Of a stretch of DNA of 64,000 bases, positions 34,251 to 42,717 are shown one piece after another. The stretch covers positions 744,001 through 808,000 of the forward strand of contig NZ_JAFKDE010000002.1 in NCBI RefSeq assembly GCF_017255295.1, written 5' to 3'. The translations under genes were made by a program, and so were the position numbers. The notes beneath the pieces are model-generated. The model saw only the letters and a program-made list of their open reading frames with translations, was not told the DNA's origin and did not search any database. Within the stretch, counting starts at the first letter, position 1. Every line of letters begins with the position of its first letter. Origin of the DNA: Nitratireductor aquimarinus. Its GTDB lineage: Bacteria; Pseudomonadota; Alphaproteobacteria; Rhizobiales; Rhizobiaceae.

Positions 34251-35079
34251 AGGCCATTCGGCAGACCAGTGCGAAATCGAACTGCGCGCCGCAGCGCTCG
34301 GCTATCCGGGAAAGCTCGTCTTCGATGCGCTCGATCTTTCAATCCGTCCGGGGCGTCTCACCGCTTTGTGTGGGCCGAATGGCTGTGGCAAGTCCACGGC
34401 CCTGCGCGCCATGCGGGCCATGCTGCCCACGCAGGCCGGTTCCGTGCTGCTGCGCGACACGCCGCTCTCGCAGATCCCGGCCAAGGCGCTTGCGCGTGAG
34501 ATCGCCATGCTCACGCAAAGCCCCACCGCACCCGACGAAATGTCGGTCGAGCAACTGGTCTCTCTTGGCCGCTACGCTCACCGCCGGGCCTTCGCGCCCG
34601 ATGCCCGCGCCGACCGCGAGGCCGTTGCCGTCGCGCTCGCACAGACAAATCTCACCGAGCTTGCCCATCGCGCCATCGGCACGCTCTCTGGCGGCCAGCT
34701 TCAGCGCGTCTGGATCGCCATGGTTCTGGCGCAGGCCGCACCCGTCATCCTGCTCGACGAGCCCACCAATCATCTCGACATCGCCCATGCGCTGGAAGTG
34801 CTGTCGCTTGTGCAGCGCCTCGGCGCGCAGGAGGGCAAGACCGTGGTGGTCGTGCTCCACGATCTCAATCTGGCCGCGCGCTTTGCCGATGACATCGTGT
34901 TCTTCCGTGCGGGCCAGGTCGCCGGCTGCGGGCCGGTGGAAGCGGTTTTCCATCAGGAGCTGATCGAGGACGTGTTCGGCATTGAATGCATTGTCCGCCG
35001 CGAAGAAGCGTCAGGCCGCCCCTTCTGCGTCCCGCTCGCAGCCTGTCCGGCCCGTCGCGACCGCCTCGTGCAGGACTAA
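34243..35079 (+). CDS. Iron-siderophore ABC transporter ATP-binding protein
   Basis: The 278-residue cytosolic ATPase of the import system has Walker A GPNGCGKST, Q-loop MLTQSPTAPDEMSVEQLV, signature LSGGQLQRVWIAMVLAQ, Walker B VILLDEPTNHLD and the switch histidine in VVLHDLNLAARFAD. These match FepC/FhuC. The ATG at 34243 is preferred to one at 34228 because AGGA precedes it at good spacing. It is the last gene of the divergent iron operon; a repeat element follows. Confidence 0.94.
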   Translation: MLKGHSADQCEIELRAAALGYPGKLVFDALDLSIRPGRLTALCGPNGCGKSTALRAMRAMLPTQAGSVLLRDTPLSQIPAKALAREIAMLTQSPTAPDEMSVEQLVSLGRYAHRRAFAPDARADREAVAVALAQTNLTELAHRAIGTLSGGQLQRVWIAMVLAQAAPVILLDEPTNHLDIAHALEVLSLVQRLGAQEGKTVVVVLHDLNLAARFADDIVFFRAGQVAGCGPVEAVFHQELIEDVFGIECIVRREEASGRPFCVPLAACPARRDRLVQD

Positions 35080-35461
35080 AGCGCCGAGCGTCCGTACGGT
35101 CCGATGCTCTACACTGTCCTTGGGGCATCGAAGTGGCCGAAAACCGGTCCCCACTTTTCGCTCCGATGCGCCGCAATTTTCACAAAACCGTCTGTTCTTG
35201 CGTTCCGCATGGTTAGCGAAGTCTTAGCCTGGGCGTTAACGAATGAGCCGGTCACACAGAGCCCAAACCCCGACACCGTGCGGGTTTGCGATGCTTAACA
35301 AAATCAGGCGTTTACTGAAAATTTGAACTTTGTTTTCTTCAAATTAAGCACAAGATTTAACGGCGATTTCAGCCGCTCCCTGCATTCTCGGAAGCATCGA
35401 AGGGCTAGCCCAGACGGGCAAAAACAAAAGGCTCTCGGGAGAAAAACAGGGATCTTGGATT
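35080..35461 (+). other. Non-coding gap: repeat element and promoter of the Sel1 gene
   Basis: No gene is supported in these 382 bases. The first 90 hold a repeat element annotated separately. The rest is AT-rich, with runs such as AACTTTGTTTTCTTCAAATT, and probably contains the promoter and leader of the Sel1-repeat gene. AAACCC / GGGTTT arms around 35265-35287 could make a weak terminator for the iron operon. Confidence 0.5.
35090..35169. repeat. Palindromic intergenic repeat with GCATCG / CGATGC arms
   Basis: The right part (35125-35169) is a hairpin with arms GCATCG / CGATGC and inner GAAGTGG / CCACTTTTC pairing, of the type common between rhizobial genes. The left part (GCGTCCG ... GATGCTCTA) resembles the element at 23789-23836. 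It lies directly after the iron ATPase gene. Confidence 0.6.
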
Positions 35462-35728
35462 ATGGCACGTTATGACGTTCAGGAAGCAGGCTTCGGTACG
35501 GCTGGTTCGTCCACCCAGGCAGACGTGCTGTTTCAACTGGGAATGATGTATGCGACCGGCCGCGATTGTGCTGTCGATCTGGTGGCCGCGCACAAATGGT
35601 TCAACATTGCGGCCATCAAGGGTTCTGGACGCGCCGCTGCGCTGCGCTCGGAACTGGCCGCAAGCATGAGCAAGCCGGAACTCGCCAAGGCGCTGCGCGA
35701 TGCGCGCGAATGGATGACGATGCACTGA
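35462..35728 (+). CDS. Small Sel1-repeat protein
   Basis: The 88-residue protein contains one Sel1/TPR-like repeat, ADVLFQLGMMYATGRDCAVD followed by LVAAHKWFNIAAIKGSGRAA, a helical hairpin used for protein-protein contacts. No signal peptide is seen, so it should be cytosolic. The second half is a single helix with ELAKALRDAREWM. The partner is unknown. The leader is AT-rich and the ATG follows CAGGGATC at acceptable spacing. The stop lies inside a tandem duplication. Confidence 0.85.
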   Translation: MARYDVQEAGFGTAGSSTQADVLFQLGMMYATGRDCAVDLVAAHKWFNIAAIKGSGRAAALRSELAASMSKPELAKALRDAREWMTMH

Positions 35729-35780
35729 TAACGGGGGGCGGAACGCCCGGGAACTGATAGCGAGGGCGGAACGCCCGGGA
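35724..35780 (+). repeat. Tandem duplication of a 28-29 base unit
   Basis: ACTGATA-N-CG-N-GGGCGGAAC followed by GCCCGGGA occurs twice in a row (35724-35752 and 35753-35780) with only small differences. The first copy includes the last bases and stop codon of the Sel1 gene. Each unit contains GGGCG / CGCCC. Confidence 0.7.
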
Positions 35781-35809
35781 CCGGACGCAGATCCACCGGC
35801 TCCCGGGCG
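35772..35809. terminator. Hairpin terminator between convergent Sel1 and mccA genes
   Basis: CGCCCGGGACCGG pairs with CCGG-C-TCCCGGGCG with one bulged base, a very stable stem between two convergent genes. There is no long T run, so it may work as a barrier or processing site as well as a terminator. Confidence 0.55.
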
Positions 35810-35819
35810 CCTTATTCTC

Positions 35820-37775
35820 CTAATCAGCGTCCTGGAAGCGGACAAGCATCGCGCCGTCATTCACCTGCGCCCCCTCGGTCGCAATCTCTGCGACCACGCC
35901 GTCATGAGGCGCGGTGATGGTGTGCTCCATCTTCATGGCTTCAAGCACCAGAAGCGGCTGACCTTTCTTCACCGTGTCGTTCACCGCTGCCCGCACGACC
36001 TTCACAAGGCCGGGCATGGGCGCGCTCAGCCTGTCACCGCCAGCACTCTCGTCGGCAGCCTGAAGGCGATCCGGCACCTTTAACGTCAGCGCATCCGCGC
36101 CCTCAAAAACCGTGACATGTCCCGGCCAGCGCGCGATGCGCGTCGGATCATCCCGACGCACGATGATCGGTCGCGCCGCCTCGTCGTCGCCGAGACGAAT
36201 GCTCAACGCGCCATCCCCCTGCGCCGTCACCCGCGCCTCCACCGCATCCTCGCCATCCACCAGTGTCCGCCTGTGAACGAGCGGCCCAAAATGCCCATAA
36301 CCCGAGATTGCCGAAAACGGGTCTGAGGCATCGGCGCCCGTGGCCGTCCCGCTTGTGGCGGCAACGGCAACGGCGAGATGGCGGTCCCGCAGTGGCGCGA
36401 CCGTGGTCAGCGCTTCCTGCTTGCGCGCGATCAGCCCCGTTTCCAGCCGGCCGGCCGCAAAATCGTCGTCGCGCAACAATCGGGTCAGAAAGCCGAGATT
36501 GACCGTTGATCCGGCAACCTCCGTGCGTTCCAGCGCATTCGCCAGCCCCTCCAGCGCTTCCTCGCGGGTCGGGGCATGCACGATCAGCTTGGCGATCATC
36601 GGATCGTAGAACGGGGTGATGGCATCGCCTTCGGCAACACCGGCATCCACGCGCAGGCGCGCGCCATCGACATGCTCGGGAAACTTCAGATGATGCAGCG
36701 TTCCGGTGGCCGGCAGGAAGTCCCGCGTGGCGTCTTCCGCATAGAGGCGCGCCTCCACCGCATGGCCATGCGCGGCGATCTCGTCCTGCGTGCGGGGCAG
36801 GGGCTCGCCGGCGGCCACCCGCAACTGCCACTCCACCAGATCAATGCCGGTGATCATCTCGGTCACGGGATGCTCCACCTGCAGGCGCGTGTTCATTTCC
36901 ATGAACCAGAACCGGTCGGGCCGAAGCCCCTCGGACGCATCCACGATGAATTCGATCGTGCCCGCTCCGCTATAGGAGATGGCCTTTGCCGCCTTCACCG
37001 CAGCATCCGTCATGGCTTCACGCGTCAGCGCATCCATGCCGGGCGCGGGCGCTTCCTCGATCACCTTCTGGTGACGGCGCTGGGCAGAGCAGTCACGCTC
37101 GAACAGATGCACCGCATTGCCATGCTTGTCGCCAAAGACCTGCACTTCGATATGGCGCGGCGTCTCGATGTATTTCTCCACCAGAACGCGCTCGTCGCCA
37201 AAGGCGGCCTTTGCTTCGCGTTGCGCAGCCGCGAGCGCATCGGGAAACGCATCCGGGTCCGCAACCAGGCGCATGCCCTTGCCGCCACCGCCGGCCCGCG
37301 CCTTGATCAGCACCGGATAGCCGATCTCGTTGGCCTTGGAGGCGAGCGCCACCAGCGCCTGCGTGTCTCCGTGATAGCCGGGCACAACCGGCACGCCCGC
37401 CTTTTCCATCAGGCGCTTGGCGGCGTCCTTGAGCCCCATGGCGCGAATGGCCTGCGACGAAGGCCCGATGAAGACAAGGCCCGCTGCTTCCACCTTTTCC
37501 ACGAAATCCGGGTTTTCGGAGAGAAATCCGTAGCCGGGATGGATCGCCTCTGCACCGGTTTCCTGCGCCGCCGCAATGATCCGGTCCCCGTTGAGGTAGC
37601 TTTCAGAAGCTGCAGCCGGGCCGATATGGACGGCCTGATCCGCCATGCGCACATGCCGGGCATCCCGGTCCGCGTCCGAATGGACCGCGACCGTGGCAAT
37701 GCCCATTTGCCGCGCGGTCTTGATCACCCGCACGGCGATCTCGCCGCGGTTTGCAATCAGGATTTTCTGAAACAT
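35820..37775 (-). CDS. liuD: Methylcrotonyl-CoA carboxylase biotin-carboxylase subunit (alpha)
   Basis: In leucine breakdown this subunit carboxylates its biotin with ATP and bicarbonate, and the beta subunit then passes the carboxyl group to 3-methylcrotonyl-CoA. The 651-residue protein has a biotin carboxylase domain (MFQKILIANRGEIAVRVIKT; ATP-grasp loop KARAGGGGKGMRLV; FMEMNTRLQVEHPVTEMI), a linker region, and a C-terminal biotinyl domain with biotinylated lysine in EAMKMEHT. The start is at MFQKILI; 16 upstream codons are not conserved. AIRAMGLKDAAKRLMEKAGV is closer to MccA than PccA. The partner mccB is 5.6 kb away on the same strand, with unrelated genes between. Confidence 0.88.
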   Translation of the reverse strand: MFQKILIANRGEIAVRVIKTARQMGIATVAVHSDADRDARHVRMADQAVHIGPAAASESYLNGDRIIAAAQETGAEAIHPGYGFLSENPDFVEKVEAAGLVFIGPSSQAIRAMGLKDAAKRLMEKAGVPVVPGYHGDTQALVALASKANEIGYPVLIKARAGGGGKGMRLVADPDAFPDALAAAQREAKAAFGDERVLVEKYIETPRHIEVQVFGDKHGNAVHLFERDCSAQRRHQKVIEEAPAPGMDALTREAMTDAAVKAAKAISYSGAGTIEFIVDASEGLRPDRFWFMEMNTRLQVEHPVTEMITGIDLVEWQLRVAAGEPLPRTQDEIAAHGHAVEARLYAEDATRDFLPATGTLHHLKFPEHVDGARLRVDAGVAEGDAITPFYDPMIAKLIVHAPTREEALEGLANALERTEVAGSTVNLGFLTRLLRDDDFAAGRLETGLIARKQEALTTVAPLRDRHLAVAVAATSGTATGADASDPFSAISGYGHFGPLVHRRTLVDGEDAVEARVTAQGDGALSIRLGDDEAARPIIVRRDDPTRIARWPGHVTVFEGADALTLKVPDRLQAADESAGGDRLSAPMPGLVKVVRAAVNDTVKKGQPLLVLEAMKMEHTITAPHDGVVAEIATEGAQVNDGAMLVRFQDAD

Positions 37776-38528
37776 GCGAACCGATCCTCCTACAAAGCTG
37801 CCAGAGCATAACGCCTGTCGCACGGGCTTGCAGCGAAGAATCGGTCACTGGCGCTGTTTTTTGGATGCATAAGCAAACACCGTTCCGGGAGCCACGCTGA
37901 ACTGTCCTGCTGCGCTTGTCCGAGAGACCGCATCAACAGGTCTTCTCTCCGTTTGTGTCCGGAAAGACAAAGTGATTTCAGTGCCTTAATCCGTAACCTC
38001 TTCGATTTCGATACCGTAACCATACCCTTCCAGCACTGCTCAAGCGGTATCCGTTCCGTCTATTTTTTTTCCTGTGTCTAGACCCCGAGTACGCGTCGGT
38101 TCGTTCCAAGTACTTCGCATCGTCAACAAAGTCCCAGCCAGGAGCACTGGTTGCGGGCGCGATACACATAGGCTGGTTCCCGAATGGTCATGCAAGAACT
38201 CGAATGTGGTCATCCCTCGTGCGGTAACGCTGACGGCAACGATATTTTTGCGCTGAACATCAGTGGTTTGAGCGTCGCGCCCAAAGGCAGCGCATCGCCG
38301 TCGCCTGGTCTGCCCTGCGCAGTCATCAAGACGGAAATCAAGAATGACTGAGGCGGGGCGTCGAATGCCCACCATCAGTGCCCGAACAAAAATGAGAAGC
38401 AAGGCGGTGTCGCGAGAGCCGGTTGGTCAGCCGCGCCAGCACCCGCCGGGGAGAAACCCCGATTTGCTCGGAGGCGTGAAAACGGCGCGATCCGTTGAAT
38501 TCGTCAGCAGACAACAAATGGAAATTTC
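37776..38528. other. 753-base gap upstream of the large outer-membrane protein gene
   Basis: No well-supported gene lies here. The stretch is less GC-rich than its surroundings, with an eight-T run near 38065. A 55-codon frame at 38184-38351 (plus strand, ending in PCAVIKTEIKND) has a lower GC third-position content than neighbours and only a weak ribosome-binding site; it could be a gene remnant. The last 100 bases should hold the promoter of the 1299-residue protein. The gap contains one edge of the DNA that separates mccA from mccB. Confidence 0.5.
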
Positions 38529-41500
38529 ATGATGGAACGTTCACGACCCCGCTTTCTGCTCGCGAGCAGTATCATATCAATTTCTGCCGCCCTTCAGGCA
38601 GAGCCGCTTCTGGCTGCAGACATGCAGGGCATCGAGCCGATCCCGGAGCCGCCCATTTTGGCCCGCTCGCCGCTTGGCGGGAGTGGGCGCATTGTCGGTG
38701 GTGAGCCCATGGCGGGGACTGTCGGAGGACCGCCCGTCGGTGCCCCCGGTGATGGCGGCGTGGTTTACAAGGGCGATGACGGGTTGCCGCCTCTTATGGA
38801 AATGAACGATGCCTGTGGCGGGCTTCCATGTCCGGCTACCGTCCGTGGCAAGATGCTCGACAATAGCGGGTCGGGCACGCTCCGGATCGGCGAGAACACC
38901 GAACTGGCCCAGCCCGGCGATCAGCCCTCCATCCCCTTTGTCATCTCCGTGGATGGCCAGGTTGTTGATGAGAGCGGCCAGATCGTGGACGAAGGCATGT
39001 TCGGCGTATCGCCGGGCGCACGCCCGGTCGACAAACAGCGCAAGACCGATCTGGATCTGAGCTCCGTCGATATCCAGATCAAGTTCGACGGGCTCGATGT
39101 CGAGCCGCTGCTCAACGTCTCGACAGTGCCGGTCCAGCGCATATTCCGCGCCGGTGAACCGGTGCGTTTTTACGCGACCTCCAACTATCCCGCCTTCATC
39201 ACCCGGTCCGAAGTGCGCATCTATGAGAACAATGTCGCCTGGCAGAACAAGCCGGTCGCCGTGGTTCCCATCAATGTGAACGGGGAGGCTGGCTGGGTGA
39301 TGCCGGCCCAGAGCGGGCGTGAGTTCCGCTATGTGCTACGCGTCTACGACGCCAAGGGCCGCTTCGATGAAACGGTTCCGATGACCTTCGCAAGCACGCG
39401 CGGCGAGTTCATGTCCGACTCCGGCAATGGCGTCGCGCCGGGCAATTCAGAAGATCGAACCGCATTCCGCAACATTCCCGTCTATGGCGGGGCCGTCACG
39501 GTCCACGGATCGCGCGTTCCCGAAGGATACGGGATTGTGGTTTTCGATGAGCTGGTCCCGCTCGATCCCAAGGGCACTTTCGTGACCCAGCGTATTCTCC
39601 CGCCGGGGCAGCACATGGTCGACGTGGCCGTCGACGGCGGCTCCAAGGCGGGGGGGCTCTATTTCAGCCGCGACGTCAACATTCCCACAAATGACTGGTT
39701 CTACGTCGCTCTGGCCGATTTCACCGTCGGCAAACGCAGCGGCGATCCACGCATTGAAGAGGTGCGCACGGGCGAATACGACAAGGTGTGGAACTCCGGC
39801 AGACTGGCCTTCTACCTGCGCGGAAAGATCAAGGGCAAGTTCCTGCTCACCGCGGCGGCAGACACCGGCGAAAACGAGATCAAGAACCTTTTCAAGGATC
39901 TCGACGCCCGCGACCCGAGAGAGCTTCTCCGGCGCATCGACCCGGACAAGTACTATCCGGTCTATGGCGATGACTCCACCTCGGTGGAAGACGCGCCGAC
40001 CAACGGAAAATTCTATGTCCGTCTTGAGCGCGGCGAGAGCCACGTCATGTGGGGCAATTACAAGACCAAGATATCCGGAACGCGCTTTCTCCAGGTCGAC
40101 CGAGGTCTTTACGGCGCGGAAATGGTGCTGCGTTCGCCGGGCAACAATGCAAGGGGCGAGCCCAAATTCAAGGCCACCGCCTTCGCCGCAAAGCCCGAGA
40201 CACTGCCGCAGCGCGACGAATTTCTCGGCACCGGCGGCTCCGCCTATTTCCTGAAGCGGCAGCGGATCGTCGATGGTTCCGAAACGCTGCACATCGAGTA
40301 TCGCGACAAGACCACGGGGCGCGTCGTCGAGCGTCGTGCGCTGGTCTATGGCGAGGACTACACGATCGATTATCTGCAGGGCGTGGTGATCCTTGATGCG
40401 CCGCTCAACTCCGGCACGGTCGACGGCGGCGCGGTCCGCGATGGGGCGCTTGGCGGCCATTCGGCCTATATGGTGGCCCAGTATGAATATCGCTCCAGGG
40501 CGAGCGAGATGGAAAACTATGTCTATGGCGGCCGCGCCGAGACATGGCTCAAGAACCATGTGCGCCTCGGTGCGACCGGCCTGCGGGACGAGACGGGCCT
40601 GTCGGACCAGACCGCTTATGGCGGCGACATTCGCGTGCAGCGTTCCGAGAATACCTATATCGATGCGGAAATCGCCTATTCGAAAGGGCCGGGCTTCGGT
40701 CTTACCCGCTCTACCGATGGCGGTCTCACTCTTGCGGATCGCGAAACCGCCGGTCAGGCGGGACAGGCAGCCAAGGCATGGAGCATTCGCGGACAGGCGG
40801 ACTTAAAGGATTTCCGTGTGTTTGGCACGCCCGGCAAGATCGGCGGCTACTATGAGAAGAAGGAGGCCGGCTTCACCAGCGTCACCGATCAGGTGGATGT
40901 GGAAGAGCGGATCTGGGGCGCGCATGCCGAAATTCCGCTGACCGCGAACATGGAGTTAAAACTCTCCTACGACGATTACAGGAACGTCGAGGGGCGCGAG
41001 AGCAAGGAAGCCGAGTTCGAAGTCAGCTACACATTCGACGCATACTGGAAGGCTGCGTTTGGTGTCGCATACTCAGAACTTCATTCGCCGGCAGCGGTCG
41101 CCGCAGGCAAATCCGGATATAGCGGTCGGCGGCTGGATGCCGGTATGCGCGTCGATTATCGCCAGAACGACGATTATCTCTATTACGGCTTTGCCCAGGC
41201 GACCTTCGATCGCGGCGGCAATATGAGCAAGAATGACCGCTATGGTGTTGGCGCGGAAGTTCGTCTGACCGAGAAAGTGGGTGCAGAGGGCGAGGTGTCC
41301 TGGGGTGAGTCCGGTATCGGCGGTCTCGCTGCCGTTACCTACGATCCGACGCCCGAGGATCACTATTACCTCGGTTATCGCCTCGATCCGGATCGCGCCT
41401 CGAATGGCAACTACGGCTACGATCTGCAGGGCAGGGACTATGGCGCAGTGGTTGCCGGCGTGAAGAAGCGCATGACCGATGTTGTCTCGGCCTATTCCGA

Positions 41501-42428
41501 AGCGGATTACGATCTGTTCGGCCGGCGTAATGCTCTGGCTCAGCGCTATGGCGTGATCTATACGCCCGATGCAGCCTGGACCGTCGATGCCGGTGTTGAA
41601 GCAGGCAATATCGAAGATGATCGCATCAATCCGAACACCGGAAAACAGTATTCCGATTTCGAGCGCTATGCCGGTTCCGTCAGCGTCGGCTTCAAGGATG
41701 AAGAACTGGGCGTCAATGCCCGTGCGCGTGGTGAAGCGCGCTTCGAGCGTTCAGACGATGAAAGCCGCAACCGCAACACCTATCTGGTCAGCGCGGGTGC
41801 TTCCATGGACCATGATGGTTATGGACGGGTCCTTGGCAATGTGGATGCCGTCATCTCGCAGACGCCGGGTGGAGCCTATTACAATGGCGATTATGTCGAA
41901 GGCTCGCTGGGCTACGCCTACCGACCGGTCGATCATGACGCGCTCAATGCTCTGGTGCGTTACACCTATCTCTACAATCTGCCGGGCAATGAGCAGATCA
42001 GCACCGCGTCACGCTCGACGAATGGCCCGCTTCAGAGAAGCCATATCGTCTCTGCCGACGTCACCTATGATCTTCTTCCATGGCTTTCGGTGGGTGGTAA
42101 ATACGGTATGCGTATGGGCGAAATTCGCCAGAGGCGCACCGATGGCAGCAATGCGATGGGAAGCTGGGAACAGTCTTCCGCCCATCTTGGCATCGTCAGG
42201 GCCGACCTGCACGTGGTCAAGAACTGGGACGCCATGGTGGAGGGCAGGGCCTTCTATCTGCCGGAGATCGAGTCGATGGATTACGGCGCACTCGCAGCCC
42301 TCTACCGCCATGTCGGCAACAATTTCAAGGTCGGAGCGGGCTACAATTTCGGGCGCTTCTCGGACGATCTGCGCGATCTCACGCTTGATGATCGCGGCGC
42401 CTTCCTGAACATGGTTGGCAAGTTCTGA
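38529..42428 (+). CDS. Very large predicted outer-membrane beta-barrel protein, function unknown
   Basis: The 1299-residue protein has a signal peptide (RFLLASSIISISAALQAEPL, cleaved near LLA-ADM). A proline/glycine-rich stretch follows (to about residue 100), then Ig-like beta domains (about 175-400; IFRAGEPVRFYATSNYPAFI). A conserved block at about 425-515 contains WNSGRLAFYLRGKIKGKF, DPDKYYPVYGDDSTSVEDAP and GKFYVRLERGESHVMWGNYK. From about 640 onward, alternating aromatic strands form a beta-barrel ending in NMVGKF, with the terminal Phe recognised by the barrel assembly machinery. There is no TonB box or plug, passenger, or OmpA domain. I cannot name a function; it lies as a lone plus-strand unit inside the leucine catabolic region. 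Confidence 0.8.
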   Translation: MMERSRPRFLLASSIISISAALQAEPLLAADMQGIEPIPEPPILARSPLGGSGRIVGGEPMAGTVGGPPVGAPGDGGVVYKGDDGLPPLMEMNDACGGLPCPATVRGKMLDNSGSGTLRIGENTELAQPGDQPSIPFVISVDGQVVDESGQIVDEGMFGVSPGARPVDKQRKTDLDLSSVDIQIKFDGLDVEPLLNVSTVPVQRIFRAGEPVRFYATSNYPAFITRSEVRIYENNVAWQNKPVAVVPINVNGEAGWVMPAQSGREFRYVLRVYDAKGRFDETVPMTFASTRGEFMSDSGNGVAPGNSEDRTAFRNIPVYGGAVTVHGSRVPEGYGIVVFDELVPLDPKGTFVTQRILPPGQHMVDVAVDGGSKAGGLYFSRDVNIPTNDWFYVALADFTVGKRSGDPRIEEVRTGEYDKVWNSGRLAFYLRGKIKGKFLLTAAADTGENEIKNLFKDLDARDPRELLRRIDPDKYYPVYGDDSTSVEDAPTNGKFYVRLERGESHVMWGNYKTKISGTRFLQVDRGLYGAEMVLRSPGNNARGEPKFKATAFAAKPETLPQRDEFLGTGGSAYFLKRQRIVDGSETLHIEYRDKTTGRVVERRALVYGEDYTIDYLQGVVILDAPLNSGTVDGGAVRDGALGGHSAYMVAQYEYRSRASEMENYVYGGRAETWLKNHVRLGATGLRDETGLSDQTAYGGDIRVQRSENTYIDAEIAYSKGPGFGLTRSTDGGLTLADRETAGQAGQAAKAWSIRGQADLKDFRVFGTPGKIGGYYEKKEAGFTSVTDQVDVEERIWGAHAEIPLTANMELKLSYDDYRNVEGRESKEAEFEVSYTFDAYWKAAFGVAYSELHSPAAVAAGKSGYSGRRLDAGMRVDYRQNDDYLYYGFAQATFDRGGNMSKNDRYGVGAEVRLTEKVGAEGEVSWGESGIGGLAAVTYDPTPEDHYYLGYRLDPDRASNGNYGYDLQGRDYGAVVAGVKKRMTDVVSAYSEADYDLFGRRNALAQRYGVIYTPDAAWTVDAGVEAGNIEDDRINPNTGKQYSDFERYAGSVSVGFKDEELGVNARARGEARFERSDDESRNRNTYLVSAGASMDHDGYGRVLGNVDAVISQTPGGAYYNGDYVEGSLGYAYRPVDHDALNALVRYTYLYNLPGNEQISTASRSTNGPLQRSHIVSADVTYDLLPWLSVGGKYGMRMGEIRQRRTDGSNAMGSWEQSSAHLGIVRADLHVVKNWDAMVEGRAFYLPEIESMDYGALAALYRHVGNNFKVGAGYNFGRFSDDLRDLTLDDRGAFLNMVGKF

Positions 42429-42438
42429 GGCCCGAGGC

Positions 42439-42476
42439 GGGCGCCGCTTGAGGGGGCGGCGCCCACCACCTGTTTT
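42439..42476 (+). terminator. Terminator after the large outer-membrane protein gene
   Basis: A perfect nine-base-pair stem (GGGCGCCGC / GCGGCGCCC) with an eight-base loop begins ten bases after the stop and is followed by CCACCTGTTTTC. It separates the large gene from the repeat element and DUF922 gene. Confidence 0.7.
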
Positions 42477-42581
42477 CGCAAGCGTATGGCGCGGGTCGTC
42501 ATTTCGACAAACTTGCCCGTGAAACAGACCCGTCTTGCATTTCCGCCAGAACGCCATGGCCGGCGCTCTGGCGGTCTGCTA

Positions 42582-42682
42582 GAGCAATTCCAGGAAAAGT
42601 GGGATCCGGTTTTCCGTCCGGAATTGCGCAGAAACAATGAATTAGAGCGCTTCCGTGATTCAACGAAAAGCGGAAGCGCTCT
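42582..42682 (-). repeat. RIME-like palindromic repeat, copy B
   Basis: This is a reverse-oriented copy of the 29618-29719 element, with the same two hairpins (GAGCAATTCC ... GGAATTGC and GAGCGCTTCC ... GGAAGCGCTC). It ends 35 bases before the earliest sensible start of the DUF922 gene. The frame of that gene runs open back into the repeat, which explains an apparent N-terminal extension. Confidence 0.85.
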
Positions 42683-42717
42683 ATTCCAGCCGCAACGTGG
42701 TGTGCGGTCAGAAATGC

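Noticed and set aside
35104-35298. 64-codon plus-strand frame after the iron ATPase gene
   Set aside because: Its first third is encoded by a palindromic repeat element.
35724-35780. Possible CRISPR array from adjacent repeats
   Set aside because: Only two directly abutting copies with no spacers; a simple tandem duplication. No CRISPR array or cas gene was seen in the window.
37790-38023. 77-codon minus-strand frame just upstream of mccA
   Set aside because: It has a possible GGAAGGGT ribosome-binding site but no recognisable fold, and ends close to the mccA start; too weak to call.
38040-38402. 120-codon minus-strand frame in the gap before the giant protein
   Set aside because: No ribosome-binding site, domain or codon bias; mentioned only as part of an unexplained gap.
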